Part shown: positions 29,888-39,968 of the stretch, piece by piece
Layout: every line of letters begins with the position of its first letter
Numbering within the stretch: the first letter of the stretch is position 1
DNA from: Citreimonas salinaria
GTDB lineage: Bacteria > Pseudomonadota > Alphaproteobacteria > Rhodobacterales > Rhodobacteraceae
NCBI RefSeq assembly: GCF_900107235.1
Contig: NZ_FNPF01000013.1
Location: 1-64,000 of the forward strand
Reading direction: 5' to 3'
DNA length: 64,000 bases
Notes under the pieces: model-generated
The model's database searches: none
The model's input: the letters and a program-made list of their open reading frames with translations, nothing else
What the model was told of the DNA's origin: nothing
Translations under genes and position numbers: made by a program

Positions 29888-32041
29888 TCAGAACGACTTG
29901 GTGACGCCCAGGCTGACCACGCGCCCTTCGCCCTGCCAGCACGAAGATATCGGCGCCGGGGCCGACGAGGACTGGCAGCTTGCGGTATAGCGTTCGTCGG
30001 TCAGGTTCGTGACGTTCAGGTCGGCGGTCCAGTCCTCGGCAAAGTCCCACGTCGCGCCGGCGTCAAGCAGCCAAGCGCCGTCGACATCCAGCGTGTTGGC
30101 GTTGTCGGCGTAGCTGTCGCCGCGATACCGCGCGCTGGCGCGCAACTCGAGCTCCGGCAGCGCCAGCGGCGCGTAGGTCGCGCTCAGCGTGCCGAATTCC
30201 TCGATCACCGATTGCGGCGTCTTGCCCTCGATGGACGGGTCGTCGTCGAAATCCACGATCTCGACGTCGAGGTTGGTGTAGGCGAGGCCCAAGCGCACGC
30301 TGTCGCTGACCTGCCAGTCGGCCTCGATCTCGAACCCGCGCGAATGCAGCTCGCCCAGGGTGCGGCTGTCGAAGGTGCCCGCGTTGACCAGCGACTGCGA
30401 CACGTTTTCGCGCCGGATGTCGAAGGCCGAGACTGTGACAAGCGACGCCTCGTTCGGCTGCCACTTCACGCCGACCTCGACCTGTCGGCCGGTTTCCGGG
30501 TCGCCATCTTCGGACGCGGCATCCAGCGCCTGAGGATTGAAGTAGGTGCCGACGGTCGCGTAAGGCGTCACGCTGCCGATCTCGCGCGCCAGCGCGAGGC
30601 GCCAGGTGAAGGCGTCGTCCTGCCGGTCGAGATCGGGACCGCCGCGCTGGTCGTCGAAGGACGACCAGACCGTGTCGTAGCGCGCGTTCACGGTTCCGAT
30701 CCACCCGTCGCCCCAGCGGACCTGGTCCTGGGCGTAGAGGCCGATCTGGTCCTGCACGCGCACCCCGTCGATGTAGGTGAAGCTTGGCGCCGGCTGGTCG
30801 TCGTAATCCGGGTCCTCGGGGTCGAGCGGCGTGCCGACGGCAAAGGACTGCTCCTCGTCCAGCCGGTAGCGGCGCATGTCGAGCCCGACGAGCAGGTCGT
30901 GCGTGACACCACTCGTCGCGACCTCGCGCGTGAAGCGCAGGTCGTTCTGGGCGACGGTGGCATAGCTGTCATGGGCGAAGACGAACCGGTTCACGTCCGC
31001 CGTCGCGTCCGGCACCTGCACGGTGGTAGAGCCGTTCGTGAAGCCATAGGGATAGACGTAGAGTTCCTCGATGTCGGCATAGCCCAGCCGGATCGTGTCG
31101 GTCATCTCCCAGCCGCCAACGTCGCGGCGGTAGATGCCCGTGGCGATCAGCTGCTCGCGGTCGTATTCGTCGGAATCCGGGTCGCCGCCGTTGTAGTAAT
31201 GGTCGAAGTAGCCGAAGGGCGCTTCCCGCTCGGTCCCGAAATAGGGCAGGAACTGGCCGCCCACGTGATCCTCGTCCATGTCGGTGTAGCTGAGATGCAG
31301 CGTCAGCTTGCCGCCGTCGTCGAACGCCTTGGTGGCGCCGCCGTAGACCACGCCCTCGACGCCCGGATCGAACATGCCGTGGCCGTCCTGGCGCTGCAGC
31401 TTGCCGCCGACGCGCCAGGACAGGTCCTCGCCCATGAGGCCGGCCGCCTCGCCCTGCACCCAGGCGCGGCCCTCGCTGTCCGCGCCGAAGGTCAGCGTAC
31501 GCCCCTCGGACCCGCCGGGCAGCTTCGAGACGTAGTTGACCACGCCGCCGGGGCTGGACGCGCCGTAGAGCATTGACGCCGGGCCCTTCAGCACCTCGAC
31601 GCGTTCCAGCAGGAACGGATCGACGTAGAACGTGCCGAACCCGTACGAGAACAGCGACAGCCCGTCCATGAAGGCGCCCGTGTCGAACGAGTTGAAGCCG
31701 CGGATGTAGAACCAGTTGGTGTCGCTGTCGTAGCCGTAGAGCTGCGCCTGCACGCCCGGCACGTCGCGAAGCACCTCGTCGACCTTGCTCGGGTTCTCGC
31801 GCTCGAAGGTCTCGCGGCCGACGACGCTGACAGATTGCGGCACCTCGGTGATCTCGGTCGCTGTCTTCATGCCCGACAGCGTGTTCGGGTTGACGTCGTC
31901 CCCGACGGGTTCGGCACCCTGCACCTCGAACGTCACCTGGCCCAGATTGATCGCCGCCTCCTGCGCGAACGCCACGGGGGCGCCGGCCAAAATGGTCGTG
32001 GTGGCAAGAATTGTTCTCACGGCTGTGCTTCGTCGTATCAT
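29888..32041 (-). CDS. TonB-dependent siderophore receptor
   Basis: 717 residues with a signal peptide ending near AFAQEA. A plug domain follows (TATEITEVPQSVSVVGRETF, DVPGVQAQLYGYDSDTNWFY, IRGFNSFDTGAFMDGL, ERVEVLKGPASMLYGASSPG), then a 22-strand barrel with a terminal aromatic (VVSLGVTKSF). It imports ferric siderophore across the outer membrane using TonB energy. The ATG at 32041 follows AGGGGA and is preferred over the in-frame ATG at 32059. It lies 66 nt downstream of the AraC regulator on the same strand and faces the importer operon tail to tail. Confidence 0.93.
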   Translation of the reverse strand: MIRRSTAVRTILATTTILAGAPVAFAQEAAINLGQVTFEVQGAEPVGDDVNPNTLSGMKTATEITEVPQSVSVVGRETFERENPSKVDEVLRDVPGVQAQLYGYDSDTNWFYIRGFNSFDTGAFMDGLSLFSYGFGTFYVDPFLLERVEVLKGPASMLYGASSPGGVVNYVSKLPGGSEGRTLTFGADSEGRAWVQGEAAGLMGEDLSWRVGGKLQRQDGHGMFDPGVEGVVYGGATKAFDDGGKLTLHLSYTDMDEDHVGGQFLPYFGTEREAPFGYFDHYYNGGDPDSDEYDREQLIATGIYRRDVGGWEMTDTIRLGYADIEELYVYPYGFTNGSTTVQVPDATADVNRFVFAHDSYATVAQNDLRFTREVATSGVTHDLLVGLDMRRYRLDEEQSFAVGTPLDPEDPDYDDQPAPSFTYIDGVRVQDQIGLYAQDQVRWGDGWIGTVNARYDTVWSSFDDQRGGPDLDRQDDAFTWRLALAREIGSVTPYATVGTYFNPQALDAASEDGDPETGRQVEVGVKWQPNEASLVTVSAFDIRRENVSQSLVNAGTFDSRTLGELHSRGFEIEADWQVSDSVRLGLAYTNLDVEIVDFDDDPSIEGKTPQSVIEEFGTLSATYAPLALPELELRASARYRGDSYADNANTLDVDGAWLLDAGATWDFAEDWTADLNVTNLTDERYTASCQSSSAPAPISSCWQGEGRVVSLGVTKSF

Positions 32042-32107
32042 CGCTGTCCCCTTCGACATGGTCGTGGGCCACGCGGGCCCGGGGGCGCGGCGGCTTTGTC
32101 CCGTCAG

Positions 32108-33036
32108 CTACGGAAGAAGAACAGGGTTGTCTTGACTGAAACTGTCAGGAATTGTCGAATCCTGCTCCGCAATGCGCGCGCGGCGCCAGGCGCCGGGGGT
32201 CTGGCCGACCATGGTGCCGAACGCACCGGTCAGGTGTGCCTGGTCGGCAAAGCCTACCTCGGCCGCGACTTCCGCGATGCTGTGCTCGGGGTCTTGAAGC
32301 AGGCGCTGGGCCGCCTTCACGCGCATCGCCTGCAACGCGCGGTGAGGGCTCTGCCCGCGGCTTTCGCGGAACGCATGGGCGAAGCGGCTTTCCGACAGGC
32401 CGACGCTTTCGGCCATCTCGGATACTGCCAGGCGGCGGCGCATCTCGGCCCGCATGAGCGCGTCGATCGTGGCCAGCTGACGGCTGGTCAGCCCACCGCG
32501 AACCGGCGCCGTCGCGGCGGGCCCGGCGCTGGCGAAAACCTTCGCCGCCAAAGCCGTCGCCAGCGCGTCGCGCGCCAGCGCCGAGGCCTCGGGGTCGAGT
32601 TCGCGAGCCAGCAGGCGCGCGACCGCGGCCACGTCGGGCGCCTCGGGCAGGGCCACGGCGCGCGCCATCAAGTCTGCTGCGTCCAGCGCCCCCGCCTCAA
32701 GCCGGTGGCGCAGGCACGTGGCGTCGAAATGCAGGTCGAGATGGGTCAGCCTGCCGCCGCGCGAGAACTGCGACCGGACCGCGACGCCCGCAGGCACATA
32801 GGCCACGCGCACCGGTGCCGAGGAATCGAAGCCCGCGCCGCTGAGCCTCAGCGTGTTTTCCCCTCGTCCAGTACGACGACGAAGCGCGGGTCGCGGGCCG
32901 TGTAGGCGCCGTGTCCGTCTCGCCCGGCCTCGACCCGCCACAGGTCGGCCACCACACCGTGCCAGCACGCATAGACCAGCGGCGCCGCCGGCCGGATCTC
33001 GGACAAGAAGGAGGTCACGGCGGGGCGGAAGCTCAT
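32108..33036 (-). pseudogene. AraC-family regulator of siderophore uptake, frameshifted
   Basis: The C-terminal half is a clear AraC double helix-turn-helix (LAVSEMAESVGLSESRFAHA, IAEVAAEVGFADQAHLTGAF). The N-terminus MSFRPAVTSFLSEIRPAAP to DPRFVVVLDEG lies in a different frame, which runs to a stop just after. The two join perfectly as VLDEGENTLRLSG if the CCCC run at 32860-32863 (GGGG on the coding strand) had one more base. The intact protein would be about 309 residues, of the type that binds siderophore and activates its receptor gene. As written the gene is broken; an indel error in the assembly is equally possible. Confidence 0.75.
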
Positions 33037-33055
33037 CGAGTCGTGAATTCCTGAA

Positions 33056-33085
33056 TGTTTGAGTCAAGTTTGGATATCTCAGACA
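33056..33085. promoter_or_regulatory. Imperfect inverted repeat in the araC/tonB divergent region
   Basis: TGTTTGAG (33056-33063) and CTCAGACA (33078-33085) are complementary at 7 of 8 positions, with centres 22 bp apart. They lie in the AT-richer intergenic stretch that should hold promoters for the regulator (left) and the tonB unit (right). A regulator site is plausible; its owner is unknown. Confidence 0.4.
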
Positions 33086-33261
33086 TCCGAAGCCGACTCA
33101 ATGCCGAACGTTCGATCAGGCGCCAGTATCCCGACGAATCTTATCGGCTATTGCCCTTCGTCGAAAAACCTGTTGCGAGTCGGGACCGAGTAACATGCGC
33201 CAGCCAATTACCGTCAGCCACGCATCCTCGACTTCGTGACCGCATCGAACGGGAAGCTGAC

Positions 33262-33432
33262 ATGACCAAATTGAGTGCTCTCGCGCGTGCGGCGGCGGTT
33301 TGCGGCGCACGCGCACAGGAGGAACCGGGCGCGCGCCTTTTGATGGCGCTGAACGCGGCGGACACCGAGGGCGCGGCGACCAAGATGTCCTTGGTCGTCA
33401 TCAACGGCCACGATGGCGACGCAAGCTCATGA
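33262..33432 (+). CDS. Short secreted-type protein upstream of tonB, probably truncated
   Basis: 56 codons: MTKLSALARAAAVCGARAQE resembles a signal peptide, then RLLMALNAADTEGAATKMSL and VVINGHDGDASS. It looks like the first third of small periplasmic proteins that in Rhodobacterales sit before exbB-exbD-tonB. Here it stops early, and its TGA overlaps the tonB ATG. I infer a deletion that joined its front to tonB and removed its rest, and possibly exbB and exbD. It may still serve for translational coupling. Confidence 0.5.
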   Translation: MTKLSALARAAAVCGARAQEEPGARLLMALNAADTEGAATKMSLVVINGHDGDASS

Positions 33433-34637
33433 AGGCGCATCCGAAAGCTCGAACGAGGCGACGCGGGGTGGCATCCTCCAAAGCGGCGAAGCTTGCCGCG
33501 CTGGTGGTCGCGGGCGCGGTGCATGCCGGCATTGCCTGGGCGCTTTATGGCGCGGAGGAGCCCGAGATCTACGGCGCGCAGGGCGGACAGGCCGCGCGGA
33601 CGGGCAGCTTCGCCGATCTGGTTCAGGGCACGATAGCGGCCGAGAGCGCGGCAGAAGTCGCCGATCCCGTGGCTCCGCAAGCGGTCGAGGCGGAACACTC
33701 TCCCGACGACACGCCGCAACGCCGTCCCGACGCGGTCGAGCGCCCGGAGGCCGAGCCGGTACCGCAAACGGTCCCCGCGCCGACGGAGCCCAGCATGTCG
33801 GCCCGGCCGGCCGCCGTCGTGCAACCCGAAAGGACCGCGGCGCCAGCTCGTTCGGCGCCAGCCCCCGAACCGACGCCGGAGACGACGCCGAGACGCGACG
33901 CGCTGGCCGCCTTGCTGCCGCAGCGGGCCGATGGCCTTGTCGCCGTGGTTGCGGAACCCGCCGCGCCGGAAGAGCCAGAGGCCGTCCAGGCACCGGCGCC
34001 CGAGACCGACAGGCCCGAGATGGTGCAGCCGGTGGCGCCCGAACTCCTTGCCCCCGTCGTGCCTGAGGACGCGGAACCGGCAGAGGTCGCCGAAGCGGCG
34101 CCCGAAACCATCGAAGCCGCCGATCCGGACAGTGCCGCTCCGCCACGCTCGCTGCGCCCGGCCCGCCGCAGCGCCGAATTCGAGGAACGGCAGCAAGCGG
34201 CGCCGCAGTCCCGGCGCCAGCAGACTGCGCAGCCGCAGCGCCAGCCCGCGCCAGAACGCGAGGCGCAACGTGGCAACGCGGACCAGAACGTCCGGTCCGG
34301 CGCGGCCACCGGCCGAAGCGAGGCACAGGCGCGCCAGCAGGGCACCCGCAAGGGCACGGCGCAACAAGCCGGCAACGCGGCAGCAAGCAACTATCCCGGA
34401 CAGGTGATGGCGCAAATCAACCGCGTCGGGCGGCCGCGCATGAACCACCGCGGGCGAAGTCGTGTGAGCTTCACCATCTCGAGCGCGGGCGGGCTGGCCG
34501 GCTTGAGCATCGCGCGGAGTTCAGGCACCAGCGCGCTGGACCGGGCTGCGCTTAAGATCATCCAACGCGCGGCGCCGTTCCCGCCACCGCCGCCCGGAGC
34601 AACGCGTTCCTATGCGATCTGGATCGAGTTCCGCTGA
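33429..34637 (+). CDS. tonB: TonB family energy-transducing protein
   Basis: 402 residues. One N-terminal membrane anchor (about residues 17-40, KLAALVVAGAVHAGIAWALY) is followed by a very long disordered linker rich in Pro, Ala, Glu and Arg (about residues 60-320). The C-terminal TonB domain follows (YPGQVMAQINRVGRPRMN, VSFTISSAGGLAGLSIARSS, LDRAALKIIQRAAPFPPPPP). It spans the periplasm to pass proton-motive energy from ExbBD to outer-membrane receptors. No exbB or exbD is present beside it. It overlaps the preceding short ORF (ATGA). Confidence 0.88.
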   Translation: MKAHPKARTRRRGVASSKAAKLAALVVAGAVHAGIAWALYGAEEPEIYGAQGGQAARTGSFADLVQGTIAAESAAEVADPVAPQAVEAEHSPDDTPQRRPDAVERPEAEPVPQTVPAPTEPSMSARPAAVVQPERTAAPARSAPAPEPTPETTPRRDALAALLPQRADGLVAVVAEPAAPEEPEAVQAPAPETDRPEMVQPVAPELLAPVVPEDAEPAEVAEAAPETIEAADPDSAAPPRSLRPARRSAEFEERQQAAPQSRRQQTAQPQRQPAPEREAQRGNADQNVRSGAATGRSEAQARQQGTRKGTAQQAGNAAASNYPGQVMAQINRVGRPRMNHRGRSRVSFTISSAGGLAGLSIARSSGTSALDRAALKIIQRAAPFPPPPPGATRSYAIWIEFR

Positions 34638-34983
34638 TCGAGCCAGAGAGCGGAAAGGCCGAGCTTGGGGGGCGGAACGGCGGGCGTGCCGCGTTGTTGG
34701 CGGACGCGCACTATGATCCGCCCACAGGCGCAGCGCGCGCCCGAAACCGAGTTGGGATTTCGGCTGCGGGACGCGGCCAATGAGCGTCGGCGGCTGGGTT
34801 CCCGTCAACTGCTGGTTCTGCTAGCTGCGTTCCAATACCCCTGACCTGCACAAGGAAGGAGCATACCGCCAGACACGGTTCGAATCCGCGAAGTTGTGCA
34901 GTCCGGGGCATTGCTCGTCCTGAACGGGTCGCAGAAAAGCAATGGCATGAGACGGAACAAGTGGCAGAGGTCACGACAAGATC
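34638..34983. other. Intergenic, nothing recognised
   Basis: 346 bp between tonB and the P-type ATPase. No coding family, palindrome or terminator was recognised. A GGTTCGAATCC stretch near 34878 looks like a tRNA T-loop but no tRNA can be built around it. Confidence 0.4.
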
Positions 34984-37659
34984 ATGGAGGCTGAAATCGA
35001 TCAGCACTCGACGGCTTGGTACGCGATGTCCCGGGCCGAAGCTCTGCAATCCACCGGTGCCACCGAGGTCGGGCTGAGCGCAAGCGAAGTCCGGGACAGG
35101 TTGACGCGGTTCGGGCCAAACCGCCTACCGGAGCCGCCTAGGCCCGGCATCCTTGCGCGGCTGCGTGGTCAGTTCGACAACCTGCTGATCCATGTGTTGA
35201 TCGCCGCCGGTCTCGTGACCGCGCTGCTGGGCCACTGGACGGATGCGGCGGTGATCCTCGCGGTCGTGGCGATCAACGCCGCGATCGGCTTCTGGCAGGA
35301 GGGTAAGGCGGAGAACGCGTTGGCGGCGGTGCGCGGTATGCTCTCGGCCGAGGCATCGGTGCGCCGGAGCGGTGCGCGGGCGCGGGTTCCGGCGTTCGAC
35401 CTGGTGCCGGGCGACATCGTGCTGCTGGAGGCGGGCGACCGGGTTCCGGCGGATCTCCGGCTGACCGAGGCGCGCGGCCTGCGTGTGCAGGAAGCGGCGC
35501 TGACCGGTGAATCGGTCGCCGCAGACAAGACGCTGGCGCCGGTCGCGGTGGATGCCGCGTTGGGCGACCGCAGTTCGATGGCGTTTTCCGGAACGCTCGT
35601 CACCGCCGGCCGCGGTGCCGGAGTGGTCGTGGCCACGGGGCCCGCGGCCGAGATCGGGCGGATCGGCGCCATGCTGGGCGAGATCGGGGACACCACGACG
35701 CCGCTTCTGCGCCAGATCGACCGCTTCGCGCGTCGCCTGACCCTGGTGATCCTCGCGACCTGCGCGGGTGTCTTCGCCTATGCGGTCGGGGTGGTCGATT
35801 ACCCGACGGGCGAGGCGTTCCTGGCGATGGTGGGGATGGCGGTGGCCGCGATCCCCGAGGGGCTGCCGGCGGTCATCACCATCACCCTCGCGCTTGGGGT
35901 GCAGCGCATGGCCGGGCGGCGGGCCATCATCCGCCGGCTGCCGGCGGTCGAGACGCTGGGCGCGGTTTCGGTGATCTGCACCGACAAGACAGGCACGCTC
36001 ACGCTCAACGAGATGGTCGTGCGGCAGGTGGTAACACGTGCCACAGCCGAACCCGTGACGGTCGGTGGCTCCGGCTATGCCCCGCAGGGGGCGCTCGATG
36101 GCGACGCCGGGACGGTTGTGCCGCTGGCGCGGGCGGGAATCCTGTGCAACGACGCGCACCTGGTGGACGATGCGGCAGGCTGGCAGGTGGCCGGTGACCC
36201 GATGGAAGGCGCGTTGCTCGCCTTGGCGCACAAGGTCGGCCTTGATCCGGAGGCCGAGCGCGCCGACCATGCGCGGGTGGACGAAATCCCGTTCGATGCC
36301 GTGCACAAGTACATGGCGACGCTCGACGACGGCCCCTCCGGCCGCGCGATCCACGTCAAGGGCGCGCCGGACCGGCTGCTGCGCCTCTGCACGATGCAAG
36401 CCGGGCCGGACGGGGCCGAACCGATCGACGCGCCGACATGGGCCGCCCGGCTCGAGGCACTGGCGCGCGGCGGCCACAGGGTATTGGCCTTCGCCGCGAA
36501 ACCCGCCGAGCGCCGGCCGGATCTGGCGCATTCCGACATCACGGACCTGACCCTGCTGGGGTTCGCCGGCTTCATCGACCCGGCCCGGCCCGAGGCGGTC
36601 GCGGCCATCGCCGATTGCCGGCACGCCGGGATCGACGTCAAGATGATCACCGGCGATCATGCGCTGACCGCCTTGGCCGTCGCCGCGGAACTTGGACTGG
36701 ACGCGGAAGGTGGTGCCCTGTCGGGTCAGGAGATCGACGCGATGGACGCGGCCGAACTGCGCCGCCGCGCGCCCGGTGTCACGGTGTTCGCCCGCACCTC
36801 GCCGGAGCACAAGCTGCGGCTGGTCGAGGCGTTGCAGCATGGCGGCAACGTGGTGGCGATGACGGGTGACGGGGTCAACGACGCGCCGGCGCTGAAGCGC
36901 GCGGATGTGGGCGTCGCCATGGGCATCAAGGGGACCGAGGCCGCCAAGGAGGCGGCGCGCGTCGTGCTGGCCGACGACAACTTCGCCTCGATCGTCGCGG
37001 CGGTGCGCGAGGGGCGGACCATATACGACAATATCCGCAAGGTCATCGCCTGGACCCTCCCCACCAATGGCGGCGAGACTCTGGTCATCGTCACCGCGAT
37101 CCTGCTGGGCCTCGCCCTGCCGATCACGCCGGTGCAGATCCTCTGGATCAACATGGTCACCGCCGTGGCGCTTGGCCTGACGCTGGCCTTCGAGCCGCCC
37201 GAGCCCGGCGTGATGAGCCGGGCGCCGCGCTTGGCAGGCGCCGCGCTCCTCGACCGCGAGATGGTCTGGCGCGCGGTTCTCGTCTCGATTTTGTTCGCGC
37301 TGGCGGTCTTCGGCGTGACCGCCTGGGCCGGCGCGCGGGGCGCCGAGCCGGCCTATGCACGGACGCTGTCGGTGAACCTGCTGGTTGTGATGGAGATCTT
37401 CTACCTTTTCTCCGTGCGCTACCTGCACATGACCTCGGTGACGCTGACGGGGCTACTGGGAACGCGCGCGGTGTGGCTGGGCATCGCCCTCGCTGCCGCG
37501 GCCCAAGGGCTTTTCACCTACGCGCCGCCGCTTCAGTCGGTGTTCGACACGCGCCCGATCACGCCGTTCGACGCGGGCGTGATCGTCGCGCTCGGCCTCG
37601 CTCTGCTGCTGGTGCTTGAGGCCGAGAAACGCCTGCGCCGCATGCTGGCCCGGAACTGA
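34984..37659 (+). CDS. P-type cation-transporting ATPase (P2 type)
   Basis: 891 residues with the full P2-ATPase plan. The N-terminal cation ATPase domain ([20 protein letters not shown]) is followed by the actuator motif LTGESV, the fourth helix [20 protein letters not shown], and the phosphorylation site [10 protein letters not shown] with Asp at about residue 334. The hinge [20 protein letters not shown] comes next, then six C-terminal helices. Lack of CPC or His-rich metal domains argues against heavy metals; calcium, magnesium or monovalent cations are likely. It is monocistronic, and a hairpin follows it. Confidence 0.9.
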   Translation: MEAEIDQHSTAWYAMSRAEALQSTGATEVGLSASEVRDRLTRFGPNRLPEPPRPGILARLRGQFDNLLIHVLIAAGLVTALLGHWTDAAVILAVVAINAAIGFWQEGKAENALAAVRGMLSAEASVRRSGARARVPAFDLVPGDIVLLEAGDRVPADLRLTEARGLRVQEAALTGESVAADKTLAPVAVDAALGDRSSMAFSGTLVTAGRGAGVVVATGPAAEIGRIGAMLGEIGDTTTPLLRQIDRFARRLTLVILATCAGVFAYAVGVVDYPTGEAFLAMVGMAVAAIPEGLPAVITITLALGVQRMAGRRAIIRRLPAVETLGAVSVICTDKTGTLTLNEMVVRQVVTRATAEPVTVGGSGYAPQGALDGDAGTVVPLARAGILCNDAHLVDDAAGWQVAGDPMEGALLALAHKVGLDPEAERADHARVDEIPFDAVHKYMATLDDGPSGRAIHVKGAPDRLLRLCTMQAGPDGAEPIDAPTWAARLEALARGGHRVLAFAAKPAERRPDLAHSDITDLTLLGFAGFIDPARPEAVAAIADCRHAGIDVKMITGDHALTALAVAAELGLDAEGGALSGQEIDAMDAAELRRRAPGVTVFARTSPEHKLRLVEALQHGGNVVAMTGDGVNDAPALKRADVGVAMGIKGTEAAKEAARVVLADDNFASIVAAVREGRTIYDNIRKVIAWTLPTNGGETLVIVTAILLGLALPITPVQILWINMVTAVALGLTLAFEPPEPGVMSRAPRLAGAALLDREMVWRAVLVSILFALAVFGVTAWAGARGAEPAYARTLSVNLLVVMEIFYLFSVRYLHMTSVTLTGLLGTRAVWLGIALAAAAQGLFTYAPPLQSVFDTRPITPFDAGVIVALGLALLLVLEAEKRLRRMLARN

Positions 37660-37672
37660 TCGTCAAGGACGG

Positions 37673-37696
37673 GTCCCGCGCCGTGGTGCGCGGGAC
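37673..37696 (+). terminator. Hairpin after the P-type ATPase gene
   Basis: GTCCCGCGC pairs perfectly with GCGCGGGAC around the loop CGTGGT, 13 nt after the stop codon. There is no T-run, so termination strength is uncertain. The gene on the other side is convergent. Confidence 0.5.
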
Positions 37697-37775
37697 GATC
37701 CTGGTTCGGTTCCCGGATGCAGCCAGCGATGAACGATGCGCGTCAGCACGGCGCGGACAGTCCCGCTCTCGATGG

Positions 37776-38531
37776 TCACTGCGCGGTGAAGGCGCCGTCC
37801 ACTAGGTGGTAGCTGCCGGTCACGAAGCTTGCCCGCTCCGAAAGCAGGAAACAGGTCAGCGCCGACACCTCCTCGGGCCGGCCGATCCGGCCGACCGGAT
37901 GCAGTCCGGCAAGCGCCGCCAGCGTATCGGCGTCCAGGTTCTTCGACAGAAGCGGCGTGTCGATGAAGGCGGGACCGACGGCGTTGACCCGGATCCCCTC
38001 GCGCGCGTATTCCAGCGCCGCCGTACGGGTCAGGCCCTGAAGCGCGTGTTTGGCCGCCACGTAGGCGCCCGCGCTGGCGAAGCCCACGCTGCCCAGGATC
38101 GAGGACATGTTGACGATGGCCCCGCCACCGGATGCCTGCATCGCAGGGATCTGGTACCGAAGGCAGTGGAAGACGCCCGTCAGGTTGACGTCGATCACCT
38201 TCTGCCAGCCATCCAGCGGATACTCTCCGATCCGCGCAGACGGGCCGCCGATCCCGGCGTTGTTGACCGCCAGGTGCAGCCCGCCGAAGGCGTCGACCGC
38301 ACGGGCGACCATCGCCTCGACCTGGTCCGCCTGCGCCACGTCCACGGCGCAAGGCTCGGCCGTGCCGCCCGACGCGCGGATCTCGTCGACCAGCGCACTT
38401 GCCGGCGCGTCTTCGAGATCGGCCACCAGCACGGCGGCACCCCGTTCCGCAAGTTCGCGCGCGATGGCCGCCCCGATGCCGGATGCAGCGCCGGTTACGA
38501 TGGCCGCCTTGCCTTCGAAGTCCATTTCCAT
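37776..38531 (-). CDS. Short-chain dehydrogenase/reductase
   Basis: 251 residues, classical SDR: cofactor motif TGAASGIG at residues 13-20, DLEDAPAS after beta-2 (an Asp that favours NAD), NNAGIGGPSARIGEY, catalytic S in NMSSILGS and Y-x-x-x-K in GAYVAAKHALQ. The C-terminus ends FVTGSYHLVDGAFTAQ. It oxidises or reduces an unknown alcohol/ketone. Start: GGAGGG precedes the ATG at 38531. It is divergent from an MFS gene, with an Fnr-type box about 60 bp upstream of its start, so expression probably rises when oxygen is low. Confidence 0.9.
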   Translation of the reverse strand: MEMDFEGKAAIVTGAASGIGAAIARELAERGAAVLVADLEDAPASALVDEIRASGGTAEPCAVDVAQADQVEAMVARAVDAFGGLHLAVNNAGIGGPSARIGEYPLDGWQKVIDVNLTGVFHCLRYQIPAMQASGGGAIVNMSSILGSVGFASAGAYVAAKHALQGLTRTAALEYAREGIRVNAVGPAFIDTPLLSKNLDADTLAALAGLHPVGRIGRPEEVSALTCFLLSERASFVTGSYHLVDGAFTAQ

Positions 38532-38585
38532 CGGATCCCTCCGTGATTTCTACCACCCCGATAGTCTCGAAGTGCGCCCGGATCG

Positions 38586-38599
38586 TTGATCCGGATCAA
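38586..38599. promoter_or_regulatory. Fnr/FnrL-type binding site
   Basis: TTGATCCGGATCAA is a perfect 14-bp palindrome fitting the Fnr consensus TTGAT-N4-ATCAA. It lies between the divergent SDR and MFS genes, centred about 61 bp from the SDR start and 145 bp from the MFS start. The distance to the SDR allows a classic class II activated promoter with the start of transcription about 20 bp before the ATG. Confidence 0.75.
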
Positions 38600-38737
38600 G
38601 GCTGTCAGGAATACCTTCGGGACAGACGCTTGCCGCGCTCAACGCCCTCGCGCGCGCCCCTGCCGGCGCCTTGCGAGCCCCCGGGCAGGAACCCCGATGT
38701 CGAGCACTGCATTTCCCGCAAGACGGAGGGCCTCGCC

Positions 38738-39934
38738 ATGACCTACTTCCAGAGCCTGTCCGCGGCGGGATTCGCGGCCACCGCCATCAGCTTCGGCCCG
38801 GCGCGCATGAGCTTCGGACTTTTCGTGCCCGAGTTCAGGTCGGCGTTCTCGATGTCGACCTCGCAGGTCGGTCTGGTCGCCAGCCTCGGGTTTGCGGGAT
38901 TCTTCGTCGCCCTGCTGATCGCCCAGTTTCTGCTGAACCGGAAGGGGCCGGAGGCGCCCGTCCTGTCCGGGCTTCTGGCGGCCACGATAGGCCTCGGGAT
39001 CGTTGCGCTGGCGCCGAACGTCGGGGTGCTGGCGACCGGCGTGTTCCTCGCGGCCTCGAGTGCCGGCTTCGCCTGGACGCCGTTCAACGATGCGGTGCAC
39101 CGCAAGGTCCGCGACGCCGATCGACCGGCCGCCCTGTCCGAGGTCAGCACCGGCACGAGCCTCGGCATCGCGCTCGCGGGTATGGTCGCGCTGGCGATGG
39201 TCTTGGCGGGTATCGATTGGCGCGTCTGCTGGGCTGTCTTCGCCGTGGCAAGCGCCGTCGCTCTCGTGGCGAACTGGGCCGCCCTGCGCCATGTCGAGAA
39301 ATCTCCGGAAAGCGTGCCGCGCGAAGGCTGGCGCGATCTGCTTGGAATCGCGTCGCTGCCGCTCTTCGCGATAGCCTTCGTCTTCGGCGTGACGTCCGCC
39401 GTGTTCATCTCCTTCGCGCCCGAGCGCTTCGCGGATGCGGGAGGCGTCCCCGGCATGTCCGAGGATGCGGCTCCGGCGCTTGTCTTTATCTTCTACGGCG
39501 TGTTCGGGCTAGCGGGACTAGTCACGGGACGTGCACGGGACGTGATCGGCCTGTCGTGGCTGCTTCGGGTGCTGATGGCGACAGGCGCGGCATCTCTCGC
39601 TTTGGCAGCGCTTCTGCCCAGCAGCTGGATTGGCCTGATCTCGTCGGCGGGACTGCAGGGGATCAACGTCATGATGACGAGCGCCGTTCTGGCCTTCTGG
39701 TCCGAGAGGTTGTTCCCGCGTTTCCCCTCGCTTGGGTTCACGGCGGCCTTGCTGGCCACCGCGGCCGGCAATGTCGTCGGACCGGCCTTGGCCGGGGTCG
39801 CGTCGTCGACCTCAGGTGCCTCCGCAACATTCCTTGGCACGGCGGCGATGCCCTTGCTCGTCGCAATGTTCATTCGCGATCGCTGGGTGACGGAGCAACC
39901 GGACGCTGCCGATTGCGCCGGAAAATCGGCGTGA
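38738..39934 (+). CDS. Major facilitator superfamily transporter
   Basis: 398 residues with about 12 hydrophobic helices and an MFS pattern (FGPARMSFGLFVPEFRSAFS, an AGFAWTPFNDAVHRKVRD loop, and a second half starting near residue 205 with LFAIAFVFGVTSAVF). The substrate is unknown. A GGAGGG site lies 8 nt before the ATG. It is divergent from the SDR across a shared 206-bp promoter region carrying an Fnr box. It ends 34 nt from the convergent TRAP operon. Confidence 0.88.
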   Translation: MTYFQSLSAAGFAATAISFGPARMSFGLFVPEFRSAFSMSTSQVGLVASLGFAGFFVALLIAQFLLNRKGPEAPVLSGLLAATIGLGIVALAPNVGVLATGVFLAASSAGFAWTPFNDAVHRKVRDADRPAALSEVSTGTSLGIALAGMVALAMVLAGIDWRVCWAVFAVASAVALVANWAALRHVEKSPESVPREGWRDLLGIASLPLFAIAFVFGVTSAVFISFAPERFADAGGVPGMSEDAAPALVFIFYGVFGLAGLVTGRARDVIGLSWLLRVLMATGAASLALAALLPSSWIGLISSAGLQGINVMMTSAVLAFWSERLFPRFPSLGFTAALLATAAGNVVGPALAGVASSTSGASATFLGTAAMPLLVAMFIRDRWVTEQPDAADCAGKSA

Positions 39935-39968
39935 CAGCGCGCTTCGACACCCGTGGATCATATTCGCC

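Noticed and set aside
34870-34900. GGTTCGAATCC stretch like a tRNA T-loop
   Set aside because: The neighbouring bases give no acceptor, D or anticodon stems and no CCA end; the T-stem itself has a mismatch.
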